A stretch of DNA of 64,000 nucleotides, from contig CAYGZL010000023.1 in the NCBI GenBank assembly GCA_964354345.1, positions 1 through 64,000 on the forward strand. Reading direction: 5' to 3'. This document shows, piece after piece, positions 25,674 to 35,297 of the stretch. The notes below the pieces were generated by a model. It ran no database searches, was not told the origin of the DNA, and was given only the letters and a program-made list of their open reading frames with translations. The stretch's first letter is position 1. Each line of letters begins with the position of its first letter. Origin of the DNA: CAYGZL01 sp964354345. GTDB taxonomy: Bacteria > Chloroflexota > Anaerolineae > Anaerolineales > UBA4823. A program made the translations under genes and the position numbers.

Positions 25674-26750
25674 CTAATATGTGAGAGGAGATGCAATGCT
25701 TAGAGCGACCACCTTATCACCCCGAAAATTCATGCAATTTACACCTTGCACAATCCCCTCCTTGAAAGGTACTTCAGATGCCTGGAAACGGATTATTTTT
25801 CCAAGGCGAGAGATCAAAAAAATCTCATCATTGATACTCACGGTAGATACAGCAACGATCAAATTGGTACTGATCGCAATTTTTCCTCCAACTCCCATGG
25901 ATTTTTGCGCAATAAATCCTTCCATCAAGCGGATCGTGCCTTTACCGTCTTCATTTATCAAAAAAACCCCACTATCGGTAAAGACACTGCATATCCCAAT
26001 TGCCTGGTCATCGCCTAAAAGCCGGATCCCAGGTCCTCCTTGAGGGGGAACAAGTTTTTCAGGGAAACGGATTGCCCGTCCCTGGCGAGTGGCAATAAAA
26101 AGATCGCCTTCTCCGGGAGTCCAACATGCAGCAACCGGGTAGCCAAAGGTGCGAACATCGAACACTGTCATCCCAGGCTTCATGTACTCACCAAAAACGT
26201 GATGCCGTAGCAATCGTACATACCCCTTATGGCTGAGAATGGCGATGTATCCTTGAGCGTGGATAGGTAATGCCGTGATTAGCAACTCATCGGAGGCAAG
26301 GTTCCATTTCGCCACCACTGATTCACCGCGCCCCCTGACCGGCATTTCTGGAACAGTGTTAACAGGTAAGCGGAAGGCGCGCGCCTGGTTGGTTAATAAC
26401 AGCAGAGTCTGGTCTTGATCCGCAATCGTCAACACCGCGGGCGCCTGGTCGCCCGAGATTTGTAAGTCAAAAACTCCCATACCTCCCCGGCGTTGACGGT
26501 TATAAAGGTGGCGGGGAGTACGTTTTCCGATTCCGGAGGCTGTCAATGTGATGATATTAACCGTTGTTGGTGGTTCCGGAGATTCGATACTCTCTTCGAG
26601 TTGGGATTCATCAACCTGATCTAGCTCCAGTGTACCTGTCCGAGATGTGTTTATTTGGAGGAGTAGACGGTCCAACTCAGCCTCTAAGGCTTCAATATAA
26701 CTTTTAATAGTTGGCGGAACCTGGTTCAGGTCAGGTCGTTTAGGTTTCAA
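25674..26750 (-). CDS. Stand-alone GyrA/ParC C-terminal beta-propeller protein
   Basis: A 358-aa protein whose C-terminal ~290 residues are GyrA-CTD-type blades (LTNQARAFRLPVNTVPE, LSHKGYVRLLRHHVFGEY, ATRQGRAIRFPEKLVP, ISRLGKIIRFQASEVPF). The N-terminal ~80 residues are a coiled coil plus acidic linker. There is no winged helix and no catalytic tyrosine, so it cannot cleave DNA by itself. It may wrap DNA or modulate gyrase. Start TTG 26750 directly abuts the TAG of a 23-codon ORF, suggesting translational coupling. Confidence 0.82.
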   Translation of the reverse strand: MKPKRPDLNQVPPTIKSYIEALEAELDRLLLQINTSRTGTLELDQVDESQLEESIESPEPPTTVNIITLTASGIGKRTPRHLYNRQRRGGMGVFDLQISGDQAPAVLTIADQDQTLLLLTNQARAFRLPVNTVPEMPVRGRGESVVAKWNLASDELLITALPIHAQGYIAILSHKGYVRLLRHHVFGEYMKPGMTVFDVRTFGYPVAACWTPGEGDLFIATRQGRAIRFPEKLVPPQGGPGIRLLGDDQAIGICSVFTDSGVFLINEDGKGTIRLMEGFIAQKSMGVGGKIAISTNLIVAVSTVSINDEIFLISRLGKIIRFQASEVPFKEGIVQGVNCMNFRGDKVVALSIASPLTY

Positions 26751-26822
26751 CTATACTAACTCCGGTCGTTTCTCATCATCATTCATTCGAATTTCGTGTT
26801 CTGTGAAAAGGAGCTCAACCAT
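26751..26822 (-). other. Possible 23-codon ORF coupled to the GyrA-CTD gene
   Basis: ATG 26822, GGGAG immediately upstream; the peptide starts MVELLFTEHEIRMND. The TAG is followed at once by the TTG start of the next gene. It may be a short upstream ORF needed for reinitiation. Support is weak. Confidence 0.3.
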
Positions 26823-26907
26823 CTCCCGCTCCGCTTGTTGAATAGTTTAACACAATATCCGATAAATGTATTATTAGATCAGTAAGCGTTGGTTAGTAAA
26901 TTGATAA

Positions 26908-27672
26908 TCATAATCCATTTATTTTAATACCCCTGGCCAAAAGGAAATACAGGAGCAGGATTTTACTACTATTATTAATTACATGGATGATGACAGCAGC
27001 CCAGAGTGATTGACTGCGTTCGTAAATCCAGGCCATCACCATCCCCAACAGAAATGCTACTGTACCGACCGTAAGATCACCGTGTAAAACGGCAAATAGT
27101 AGGGAGCTAAGCAGGGATCCAATCCAAAATCCCCAACGATGACGAAACCATTGGTAGATAACCCCCCGGAAGAATAATTCCTCCGCAAAAGGCGCGAGGA
27201 TCCCCCCAAGCAGGAGCATGCTAATCAGGCTAATCCATGAAAATCCCTGTGGAGCTAGAAATGGGACTTGGGAATTAACCATTGGCTGACCGATGAGGTA
27301 CTGGACTATGGCTGCTACGATTCCAGTGAGAGGGATTATTATAAAACTTAGTAATACCGCAACAGTACCCCACGACCTTCTCAGGTATTGAATGCCTACA
27401 TCGCGCCAGCTTAAATGGCGCCGAAGTAGCAACAAGATATATACACTGCCAACTAAAGCGATACATTCAAGGATGCCAGCGAGGGTGCTTAGCAAAATTG
27501 AGTTCTGGCTGGTCATATCATAATTGGGTAAATAAAATTGGAAAAATTTCCCGATCAGCCAGGAACCAAGCAGGAAAGTTCCAGCAGAACCTGCCATTAA
27601 TAGCAGGATATCCCAGATGGACAAATTGGAAACAGATGGCTCTCTGGTTGGTTCTATATCATTAATCACCAT
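26908..27672 (-). CDS. CPBP family intramembrane metalloprotease
   Basis: A 254-aa multi-helix membrane protein of the CAAX protease/bacteriocin-processing (Abi) family. Motifs: EELFFRG (motif 1), LFAVLHGDLT (motif 2), and HVINN (metal-ligand His). It probably cleaves substrates within the membrane; the substrate is unknown. A stand-alone gene with 137 bp before the next gene on the same strand; nothing specific was seen there. Confidence 0.88.
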   Translation of the reverse strand: MVINDIEPTREPSVSNLSIWDILLLMAGSAGTFLLGSWLIGKFFQFYLPNYDMTSQNSILLSTLAGILECIALVGSVYILLLLRRHLSWRDVGIQYLRRSWGTVAVLLSFIIIPLTGIVAAIVQYLIGQPMVNSQVPFLAPQGFSWISLISMLLLGGILAPFAEELFFRGVIYQWFRHRWGFWIGSLLSSLLFAVLHGDLTVGTVAFLLGMVMAWIYERSQSLWAAVIIHVINNSSKILLLYFLLARGIKINGL

Positions 27673-27809
27673 GGTTATCCCTTATAAGCATACCGTGCTG
27701 AGAATATGATCACCGAAATATCTTCGGAGTTTATCAATAGCAGCTTGTAGGTGAAGGATTTTTCGATATTTGATGATCATAGGGAATTGGATGCCTTCCC
27801 GATGAAAGG

Positions 27810-29810
27810 CTAGTTCGTATAATGGTTTTGGGGAATCGTCCAGGTTCGACGAAAATCCGGTGGTACAGGATCAAACAAGCATGCCTGTTCATTGGGCAGT
27901 TGGTTCAGCATTTGCTCATATTGGATGCGTAAACGATAGTGTTGATAGAGTAAGTCAGTTAATAGTCGCATCCGTCGCCGCTCCTCGGGAAAGACATAAT
28001 TGTGGGTATCGAACAATATGCGAACCAGATTGGGTCGTGGGGGTAAATTGTAAGAGTGCCCGTCGGGTTCATCTAGATGGATGTTCAGTAAATTGGTTAA
28101 TTGGGGGTCAAGCATGGCGACAAATAGGCCAGGATCATAGAAAGTACCCCCTCCATCCGTATAGGTTTGGTCGCCAAGTCTGGAGGGGATGACATATGTA
28201 TTCATACTCCAACCTGCGATCATCGCTTGCACGACAGGCGCTGAACGAACCTGCCAAATATGATTATTAAAAGTTATCTGACGATCGGGTTGAGCCATAC
28301 CCAGGAAATCGGTGTAACCATCTCGTCGCGCAGCCACTACAGTCATTGGCAAGGCGATATCTTCGAAGGTGATCTGCTGGGGAAAGCGTGAACCAGTATA
28401 AACACTCAAGCGTTCTAGCAAGAACGCTTCAAGCGGGCGCAAGTTCGTCCATCCTTGCCAAAACCGGGTTGGATTCCAATTGAAGGAGACTACCTGACGG
28501 GGAGTTAAATGCGCGACAAAATTTTCCAGATCAGCAATCGCTTCTAATGCGGCGGGTTTATAAATATCGGGATGTCGAGCTACGGCTAATTGGACGGCGT
28601 GGAAGAATCCATTCAGAACACCTGCAGAGACACCATATATCTGTACAATCTGCCCGCCGCTGCGCTCAAAACCCGCATCTACAACTCGGGTAGTCACCAG
28701 ACCGGCCAGGATACCTGAAAAACCACCTGCGCCATAAATAACATTGGTGGGTTGGTGGAATGGAAAATTATCCAACTGACCATTTAAGAGCTGTCGGAAG
28801 CGTATCATCAAGGCATCTTTGTTCTCAACGGATTGGCGCATGTTGGTAGCAGCTTCGGTGCTGCCGATATATGGCAAATCTACATGCCTGACGATCGGAT
28901 CCTCTCCTGGTAAAGAAATGTCGACCAGATCTGATTTTAAGTTGTTCTTGGAGAGTGTTGATTCAGTGAGTTTACGGTATGCAGAGGTTAAGGTTTGTTG
29001 TCGCGCAAGTAGATCCAAATAATAGGCTGCCAATAGAGTCTGATTTCGCTCGTTTTGTGAGTGCATAATAAAGGAAGAAGTGATCCAGTTTTGCTTCCAG
29101 GTGAGTAAAGGAGCATAAGGTCGGCGACGTAATATAGGACGGGGATCTGCAACCTCCAGATCAGCAATAATCGCGCCAGCATCAACAATCGCGGGCCGGC
29201 AATCACGATACCAATTACCGTTTACCAATGCTGGTGTCACGGAAAGTAAGGTGCTTAGCGAAGCAATAAACGCATCGATCAAGGGCGCGTCCTGGGGTGG
29301 ACCGACCTGGACGGTAAAGTATTGAAACTGAAGTCCATCATTGGGATGACCAAATAATATGAATGTCCCGTCCTGGTTCATTGCACACAGGTAGAGCGAA
29401 ATGGGTAGGTCCGAGATATATATGTCGTCTACGCTGTGTGCCTGGTTATCATTGGCATAAAGTCGCTGAGTATAAAAAGTCAAACGTGAGGATACCCAAT
29501 TACGCACCGGATTTAAGTTATAGAAGCCAAAACGTGGATCCAGGTTCATCCTTTGGATAGAAGAGGATTTTGTTTTTTTGAAAAATTCAATGAAATCGGA
29601 GATAGCGGATACGGCTGGTCCCCATGTTTGTGGTTGTAACCTGGCAGAATAAGCCAGGGCGAAGGCCAGGGCGCTGAATACACCACCACTAATCCCGTAG
29701 ATACGACCTGGGGAGGCACCATTTTGAATCAGGGTTGCAGCCCAGGATAATTCACTGGAAATTTGCTCACGGTCACTTAGCTTGGCAGCCTGGAAGATGA
29801 TACTATTCAT
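27810..29810 (-). CDS. Protein with two tandem patatin-like domains
   Basis: A 666-aa protein from ATG 29810 (AGAGG 4 nt upstream; an in-frame ATG at 29831 has no Shine-Dalgarno). Each half carries a patatin-type nucleophile elbow: GISGGVFSA near residue 40 and GVSAGVLNG near residue 383. The second half has the glycine-rich oxyanion loop GAGGFSGIL and a DGGG aspartate motif; the first half has only VDAGA. The second half may be active and the first degenerate. Predicted phospholipase/acyl hydrolase, with no signal peptide. Confidence 0.7.
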   Translation of the reverse strand: MNSIIFQAAKLSDREQISSELSWAATLIQNGASPGRIYGISGGVFSALAFALAYSARLQPQTWGPAVSAISDFIEFFKKTKSSSIQRMNLDPRFGFYNLNPVRNWVSSRLTFYTQRLYANDNQAHSVDDIYISDLPISLYLCAMNQDGTFILFGHPNDGLQFQYFTVQVGPPQDAPLIDAFIASLSTLLSVTPALVNGNWYRDCRPAIVDAGAIIADLEVADPRPILRRRPYAPLLTWKQNWITSSFIMHSQNERNQTLLAAYYLDLLARQQTLTSAYRKLTESTLSKNNLKSDLVDISLPGEDPIVRHVDLPYIGSTEAATNMRQSVENKDALMIRFRQLLNGQLDNFPFHQPTNVIYGAGGFSGILAGLVTTRVVDAGFERSGGQIVQIYGVSAGVLNGFFHAVQLAVARHPDIYKPAALEAIADLENFVAHLTPRQVVSFNWNPTRFWQGWTNLRPLEAFLLERLSVYTGSRFPQQITFEDIALPMTVVAARRDGYTDFLGMAQPDRQITFNNHIWQVRSAPVVQAMIAGWSMNTYVIPSRLGDQTYTDGGGTFYDPGLFVAMLDPQLTNLLNIHLDEPDGHSYNLPPRPNLVRILFDTHNYVFPEERRRMRLLTDLLYQHYRLRIQYEQMLNQLPNEQACLFDPVPPDFRRTWTIPQNHYTN

Positions 29811-29882
29811 GAAACCTCTGAGAAATAACATGCTTGGGTAAACCAGAGAATGGGAATCGACTGGCCGTATTATAATCAGGTT

Positions 29883-31058
29883 ATGAATACACTCTGGATG
29901 AAACTTCGAACCACTCGTGGGGGATGTATATTTGCCCTGGGAATTGGTTTGGCTCTTGAAATCTGTATACTGACTGGTTTATTGGGTTATTGGGCTTATC
30001 GATTAGGATTCTTTGGCAACCAAATAGCTAATGAACCAGGGGGTACCAATTATTCCGCCAGAGCAACTGTCGATATTCCTTCAACCGTTACAGCTTTAGC
30101 CAATGTAAATCCAGAGCAAACACAAGGGTTTGTAGAGAAAACACTAGTTCTTGATATTACAATCACTCATGACGATCTTGGAACAATTGTCCCCACAGCT
30201 CAAGATCTTACACCTACAGCAACGATCACAGAGACTCCCTCCCCGATGCCATGGAAGAAGACCGCGTTAGGAAAGATCGTATTTGTTTGTTTCGATGGTA
30301 AATTTGACCAGATTTGCCTGATGAATGCGGTTGGTACAGGGCAGCGTAAATTGACGAACGAAGAGTCCCCAAATTTTTATCCATCCCTGTCTCCGGATGG
30401 AAATCAGGTTGTTTTTTCCTCACGCCGGGACGGGAATTACGAAATTTTCATCATGGATATTGACGGGGAAAATATTCAACAATTAACCGATAATATAGGA
30501 AGCCTGTACGCTCCAGAAATATCGCCGAAGGGTAACCGGATCGTTTTTACGGTAGCCACTGGAGGAAAGCAAGCGATCTGGGTGATGAGGATTGATGGCA
30601 CCAATCCTCACCCCCTGACGGAAGCCAAATTCGATGACATCGATCCCACCTGGTCACCGGATGGGGAGAAGATTGCTTTTGCGTCCGACCGTACCGGGAC
30701 AACACAGCTTTATGTGATGAGCGCGGATGGCTCAGGGGTCAGGCAAGTGACTCGCACCGAGCTTAAGATCGGGGGGCGGAGTTCGTGGTCACGCGATGGT
30801 GACAGGTTAGCCTTTTATGCCGGACCGCAGAACGGTCGTAATTTGTATATGGTTGATCTCAATGGAAAAAACCTGGTGCAGCTTACTGATGGGGGTGATA
30901 ACCTGGCGCCGAGTTTCTCGCCAGATGGGCAATGGCTTACCTTCACCTCTTTCCGAGATGGGAATAATGAAGTGTATGTAATCCGGGTCGATGGTTCAGA
31001 GATCCATCGTCTGACTGATGAACCTAATTCTGATTGGCAACCCCGTTGGGGGCGTTAA
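29883..31058 (+). CDS. TolB-like beta-propeller protein, membrane-anchored
   Basis: A 391-aa protein from ATG 29883; ATG 29850 is also in frame. An N-terminal signal anchor (FALGIGLALEICILTGLLG) and a Thr/Pro-rich linker precede WD40-like PD40 repeats of the TolB type. Repeat cores include PSLSPDGNQVVFSS, PTWSPDGEKIAFAS and PSFSPDGQWLTFTS. These form an extracellular six-bladed propeller that probably binds proteins. No protease domain follows. Confidence 0.85.
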   Translation: MNTLWMKLRTTRGGCIFALGIGLALEICILTGLLGYWAYRLGFFGNQIANEPGGTNYSARATVDIPSTVTALANVNPEQTQGFVEKTLVLDITITHDDLGTIVPTAQDLTPTATITETPSPMPWKKTALGKIVFVCFDGKFDQICLMNAVGTGQRKLTNEESPNFYPSLSPDGNQVVFSSRRDGNYEIFIMDIDGENIQQLTDNIGSLYAPEISPKGNRIVFTVATGGKQAIWVMRIDGTNPHPLTEAKFDDIDPTWSPDGEKIAFASDRTGTTQLYVMSADGSGVRQVTRTELKIGGRSSWSRDGDRLAFYAGPQNGRNLYMVDLNGKNLVQLTDGGDNLAPSFSPDGQWLTFTSFRDGNNEVYVIRVDGSEIHRLTDEPNSDWQPRWGR

Positions 31059-31072
31059 CTTGTCTGCGTGTA

Positions 31073-31621
31073 TTACTCCTTCAAGTCGGGTTCTGCATCA
31101 ACCTGGTAGGGTAACCTACCACTCACCCAGACAGTCATTAGTGAGATATCATCATCGTTTTCCGAGGTTTCCGGGTATTTTTGTCGAAAGGCTTCATTAA
31201 TAACATCGAAGCCCTCGCCCGTAGGCCAACTGATCTGAAAACCTGGTAGCTCCGTTTGATCAATATCAAGAGTTGGTATATCCCATTTGCGTTCGATTAA
31301 CAAATCAACTACTTGTTGCCGGAGAGTTGAGTGCAATTCTGCCCAAATTTCCAGGATGATGGCTACCATCGGTGGATTTTTCTCAAATGCATCAGCAGTT
31401 GGACGGACACGCAGTGAGACAGGCGCTTTGGCGCTGTTACGGAAACCAGGCACAGTGACTGACCAACGTGTTAATCGATCCAACCGAGTGCGTTGAGTCG
31501 CTGGTAGCGCAGGAAGAGCGTTGAGGGCCGATCGAACAACCTGTAAACGATAATCAGCGCGCATAAATTCATTAATCGCATGGAAAGGAATATATTCAAT
31601 TTCCTGATCCTGATCTGTCAT
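31073..31621 (-). CDS. Hypothetical protein (182 aa)
   Basis: I do not recognise a family. It is soluble and mixed alpha/beta: the N-terminus MTDQDQEIEYIPFHAINEFM is followed by VVRSALNALPALPATQ, a central SVTVPGFRNSAKAPVSLR and an acidic C-terminus. It lies 46 bp upstream of the next - strand gene and convergent with the propeller gene. No signal peptide or catalytic motif is visible. Confidence 0.6.
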   Translation of the reverse strand: MTDQDQEIEYIPFHAINEFMRADYRLQVVRSALNALPALPATQRTRLDRLTRWSVTVPGFRNSAKAPVSLRVRPTADAFEKNPPMVAIILEIWAELHSTLRQQVVDLLIERKWDIPTLDIDQTELPGFQISWPTGEGFDVINEAFRQKYPETSENDDDISLMTVWVSGRLPYQVDAEPDLKE

Positions 31622-31667
31622 AGGGATACCTCCTATATAACCGATGAGTAATGCTTTTCAGTCCTTA

Positions 31668-32348
31668 TCAAAAGGCATAAGTATACAAGAAAGCACGGCC
31701 ACGCCGGCCGACTTGCTGGATCAACACCATCGCCCGAAAACAATAAATCATCTGCTGAGCCAATCGGCGTGGAATTTCAACCTGCTGGGCGAGCTCTGTG
31801 CTGGTGAATGGATTGAGTAATTCCAAGGGTAAATAGCGAATATAGTCAGATGGTAGGTGGAGACTCTGGCTATCCAAAACCTGGATCAACCGGCGATCTG
31901 CGATGCTCCAGCCTTTGCGTCTCCAGCTTCCCTGACCATCATCCCGCCAGATGACTTCTTCCTGGATCATCAAGAGTTCCAGGGTTAAGTTCGGGTGGCT
32001 GATCAGTTGGGGGAACCGGATGAGTTCACTAAAGATATGCTCTGGTCGACCGCGCCTCGGCGATTTTCGCCTGCTCAACATTTCTCCTTGTTTCGAGAGG
32101 CGCACAATCCACTTTTCCTGAGCGATAGGATGGACCAGAGTCAGGGTTTTGGTTTCTAGCAATGCCAATAGCTTGGGTTTGATCTGATGGAAATGACTAG
32201 TTTGTATTTCGATTAACTGATTTCCTTTGACCACATCCACAAGGAATCCATCGATTTCAACTTCCTGTTGATCTCCATTCGATGTGTACCTGTTCTTCAA
32301 TGCGGCGTGAAGAGAAGTCTCTTGCATATAATATATAGCGTCGTTCAA
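31668..32348 (-). CDS. Putative PD-(D/E)XK-like nuclease domain with winged-helix tail
   Basis: A 226-aa protein. EVEIDGFLVDVVKGNQLIEIQTSHF fits a nuclease-like arrangement (Asp followed by E-x-Q on adjacent strands), but this is a pattern match only. The C-terminal ~80 residues look like a winged helix (FTSTELAQQVEIPRRLAQQM). The gene ends 46 bp before the hypothetical protein above and starts 3 bp after the polyferredoxin stop. Function unknown. Confidence 0.55.
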   Translation of the reverse strand: MNDAIYYMQETSLHAALKNRYTSNGDQQEVEIDGFLVDVVKGNQLIEIQTSHFHQIKPKLLALLETKTLTLVHPIAQEKWIVRLSKQGEMLSRRKSPRRGRPEHIFSELIRFPQLISHPNLTLELLMIQEEVIWRDDGQGSWRRKGWSIADRRLIQVLDSQSLHLPSDYIRYLPLELLNPFTSTELAQQVEIPRRLAQQMIYCFRAMVLIQQVGRRGRAFLYTYAF

Positions 32349-32351
32349 CTA

Positions 32352-33950
32352 TTAAAAAGGCACGGACGCAGCAGGTACATACGCCCGAATCGCAGCTTCG
32401 CCATTTACCGGACATTTATACTCACATATGCCACAGCCAATACATCGTTCCCGAATTACATAGGGAAGTTGCAGGGGGATTTCTTCTCCATTCTCTCCGT
32501 TAACAATGGTTTCTTCAAGTCTTATGGCTTTCTCTGGTAAGGGACACATCTCTTCGCAGACGATGCATGAAACATGGTCTGACCAGACCAGACAGCGGTT
32601 TTGGTTAATATATGCTTTGCCAATTACCTGCAAACGTTTTTCTTCCAGGTTGAAGTCCGGTATCGCCTGTACTGGACAGATCTGTCCACAGGCGTTGCAG
32701 GAGTAATCACAATAACCTAATCGAGGGATAACTATCGGCGTCCACAGACCTACCAAACCAGATTCTATCACAGCCGGTTGCAGGGCATTCGTAGGACAAA
32801 TCCGAATACATTCGGCACAGCGGACACATTTTGACATGAAGTTATTTTCAAGGGCGCCTGGTGGACGTAACAAATGGGGAGTTTCACGCTTGGTGAGGGC
32901 GTCACTTCGGGTGAGTGCCAAAGCAGCCAGGGTAAGTCCAAGGCTGGCTAAAGCCTGGCGGCGACCTGGATCATAACGATTCCATTGCGCTAAGGATATC
33001 TTTGGGCTGAAGGCGATCAAACTGCGTGGACAGGTTTCCAGGCAATCGAGGCACATCGTGCACTCACCGGGATCGCTGGTGTAGCCTTTGTTTGGATTGA
33101 TCGTACCAGTCGGGCAAACCTGAGTACATAATTTACAACCGCGGCATTCTTCACCAACCTGCCGTCGAAATAAGGCGATTTTACTCAATATTCCTAGTAA
33201 TCCACCTAATGGACACAGATAACGGCACCAAAATCGTGGCGCCAACCAGTTCAAGGCGATCACACTAACGAAAACGCCTGTAAACAAGAATATATCCCGG
33301 AAATAGATTGGTTCGGAGGGCAGAAATAATGGCCGGATCCAGGCATCGAATTGTGCTACCGCTCCGGATAAAAAGGAGATTTGATAAAGAGCGGTTTCTA
33401 TAGCGGTGATAATCTGGTTGAAAAGTGGCCACAGGCTGGTGGTCAGGGTACGGTACAGGATTGTTAACGGGTCGAAGATTAACAAGCTGAGATTACCCAA
33501 GAAAGCCGCCCAGAGGATGACGAAGAGTAAGATATATTTGACAGAGCGCCAGGAATCTGAAATCAATTGAGGTTGATCCGTTTGGCGGCTGTCACTGACT
33601 TTATTTTTCCGCAGGGTAAACAAGTCTAATAAGGTTCCCAGCGGACAAAGCCAACCACACCATGCTCGACCGAAGACCAGGGTTAATAAAATCACTAGCA
33701 AAGCCAGGGTTGAGCTTAGCAGGAAGGCACGGCTTGATAAAAGGTGGGATATTACGAGCAGGGGATCCAATCGCATCGGGAGGTTGGCCAAGATAGTTGG
33801 CCAACCTCCACGCTGTGCCCCAATAAACAGGACCAGAAAAATGACCAGGATGCTGTATTGAATGATTTTTCTTGCTGCGATCCAGCCTCTATATGGCCGG
33901 CCCTTCCAACGATGTAAACGAGGAAGGTTACTTTTTTCACGCGCTGACAT
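32352..33950 (-). CDS. Membrane polyferredoxin (NapH/CcoG-like 4Fe-4S protein)
   Basis: A 532-aa protein. The N-terminal half has five or so helices including the NapH-like FGRAWCGWLCPLGTLLDLF and FWCRYLCPLGGLLG. The C-terminal half has many cluster motifs: CRGCKLCTQVCP, CTMCLDCLETCP, CVRCAECIRICP, CNACGQICP, CIVCEEMCP and CIGCGICEYKCP. It is a predicted membrane electron-transfer protein. It overlaps the upstream DUF362 gene by 14 bp, so the two are probably coupled and form a redox module of unknown substrate. Confidence 0.86.
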   Translation of the reverse strand: MSAREKSNLPRLHRWKGRPYRGWIAARKIIQYSILVIFLVLFIGAQRGGWPTILANLPMRLDPLLVISHLLSSRAFLLSSTLALLVILLTLVFGRAWCGWLCPLGTLLDLFTLRKNKVSDSRQTDQPQLISDSWRSVKYILLFVILWAAFLGNLSLLIFDPLTILYRTLTTSLWPLFNQIITAIETALYQISFLSGAVAQFDAWIRPLFLPSEPIYFRDIFLFTGVFVSVIALNWLAPRFWCRYLCPLGGLLGILSKIALFRRQVGEECRGCKLCTQVCPTGTINPNKGYTSDPGECTMCLDCLETCPRSLIAFSPKISLAQWNRYDPGRRQALASLGLTLAALALTRSDALTKRETPHLLRPPGALENNFMSKCVRCAECIRICPTNALQPAVIESGLVGLWTPIVIPRLGYCDYSCNACGQICPVQAIPDFNLEEKRLQVIGKAYINQNRCLVWSDHVSCIVCEEMCPLPEKAIRLEETIVNGENGEEIPLQLPYVIRERCIGCGICEYKCPVNGEAAIRAYVPAASVPF

Positions 33951-35073
33951 TTAATTCCTCTATCCGCAGGTTGTCCAGGTCGCTGCGCCCCAAACCCAGG
34001 GCTACTGCGGCAGGTATGTAACCGACATCCTCGGGCTTAAGTCCAAAGAGGCCAGTCGCATAGGAATCTGCGGCGACGATATCCGGGCTGACGATTATGG
34101 TGTCAAGTTGTTTGACATCATCCAGGTTGCCTCCGGTGGGTCCGTTACGCAATAAGATCCGGATGGCATCAATCACGGTTAAGGTTGGCATTATCAGGCT
34201 GGTTAAATCGGCGATTTGTTGGTGCAAGCTCTGGTGCATCGCACCGCGATTACTGACCACACCCATCAAATTTTTCATCCCCAAGGTCAAGACAGCGGAA
34301 CTGTGGTGTTTAGCGATGGGTACATCAATTACAGCGTCGGCCTTGAGAATATCACCAAAGATATCCACTTGACGCATTTTTTTTCCTTTGGGAACCATCG
34401 TCGAAACATATTTAAATCCTGACATCGCCACCATTTCACCACCAGCTGACTTGACTTGTTCAGCAATTCCACTCACAGAATAAGCTTCCTGCGGGGTCCC
34501 CCCAAATGGATAATCCAATACCCTGACGGATGCCGCGCCTGCGCCAAAACATAGCTTGACTAATGCGCCAACTACCCACGGATTCGTAGTTGCTGCGTAC
34601 TCGTAGGTATGGTAAGCGACGCAAATATTCGGCTTGATGATCACATTCGCGCCAGGTTTAACGAACCGTTCGATCCCGCCGATCGCTGCCAAAGCTCGTT
34701 GGACTAAGTCTTCGGGTTGACCGTTGCGCGCCACAACCAGGTCGGGAAGCCCAGCTGGGGTAAATATCTGAGTGGGTGATTCACTATGCACATCGATTGT
34801 GGGAGAAGGTTCAAGTTGGGGCGAATCGGTCGGTTGGAATCGGGTTGCTTCCCGGGCAAGTGGATGAGTTGGAGAAGGTTGGATTTGAGAAGACATCGGT
34901 TCAGGAGTTGATGGTAGCCTGGCAGGTAATTTTTGGAATGTGGTTTCCTCCGTAGGAATAGGAGTTGGGGAATTCCCTTGACAGGCAGTGATAACTTGGT
35001 CGAGAGTGATTGCTCCCAGGCTGACAGTAATAGTTTTTAAAAAATCTCTGCGGGTAATTTTTACCATTGTCAA
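33937..35073 (-). CDS. DUF362 protein with Tat signal
   Basis: A 378-aa protein. The N-terminus RRDFLKTITVSLGAITLDQV is a twin-arginine signal, followed by a possible lipobox Cys (VITAC). A disordered Pro/Ser-rich linker reaches about residue 110, then the DUF362 domain (NVIIKPNICVAYHTYEYAAT, AKHHSSAVLTLGMKNLMG). It is exported folded, consistent with a bound Fe-S or metal cofactor. It overlaps the polyferredoxin gene and is likely its extracytoplasmic partner. Confidence 0.85.
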   Translation of the reverse strand: MTMVKITRRDFLKTITVSLGAITLDQVITACQGNSPTPIPTEETTFQKLPARLPSTPEPMSSQIQPSPTHPLAREATRFQPTDSPQLEPSPTIDVHSESPTQIFTPAGLPDLVVARNGQPEDLVQRALAAIGGIERFVKPGANVIIKPNICVAYHTYEYAATTNPWVVGALVKLCFGAGAASVRVLDYPFGGTPQEAYSVSGIAEQVKSAGGEMVAMSGFKYVSTMVPKGKKMRQVDIFGDILKADAVIDVPIAKHHSSAVLTLGMKNLMGVVSNRGAMHQSLHQQIADLTSLIMPTLTVIDAIRILLRNGPTGGNLDDVKQLDTIIVSPDIVAADSYATGLFGLKPEDVGYIPAAVALGLGRSDLDNLRIEELNVSA

Positions 35074-35297
35074 TCTCTTTCTACTAATACCTATTACGTG
35101 GTTCAGGTAACAAAATGGTCACCGATTGGATTTATTGGACAAATCACATGTTATAAAGATATATTACACCTGTAGTTAGGATTTTATCATGTATGATGCT
35201 GAGGAATTTCATATGACATTTGTCCTTTTATTATTGGGATATTTATGATGGGGAAAAGTTGTGCTATGATATTCCTCTTCATCGAACAGTGGATGTT

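Noticed and set aside
26348..26362. GGAACAGTGTT as a distant copy of the 16-bp palindrome
   Set aside because: Only the left arm matches; the loop and right arm are lost, and it lies 15 kb outside the repeat cluster.
32908..32916. GGTGAGTG in the polyferredoxin gene as a BTAD operator
   Set aside because: It is a single copy inside coding sequence with no paired repeat or -10. One chance octamer in 64 kb is expected.
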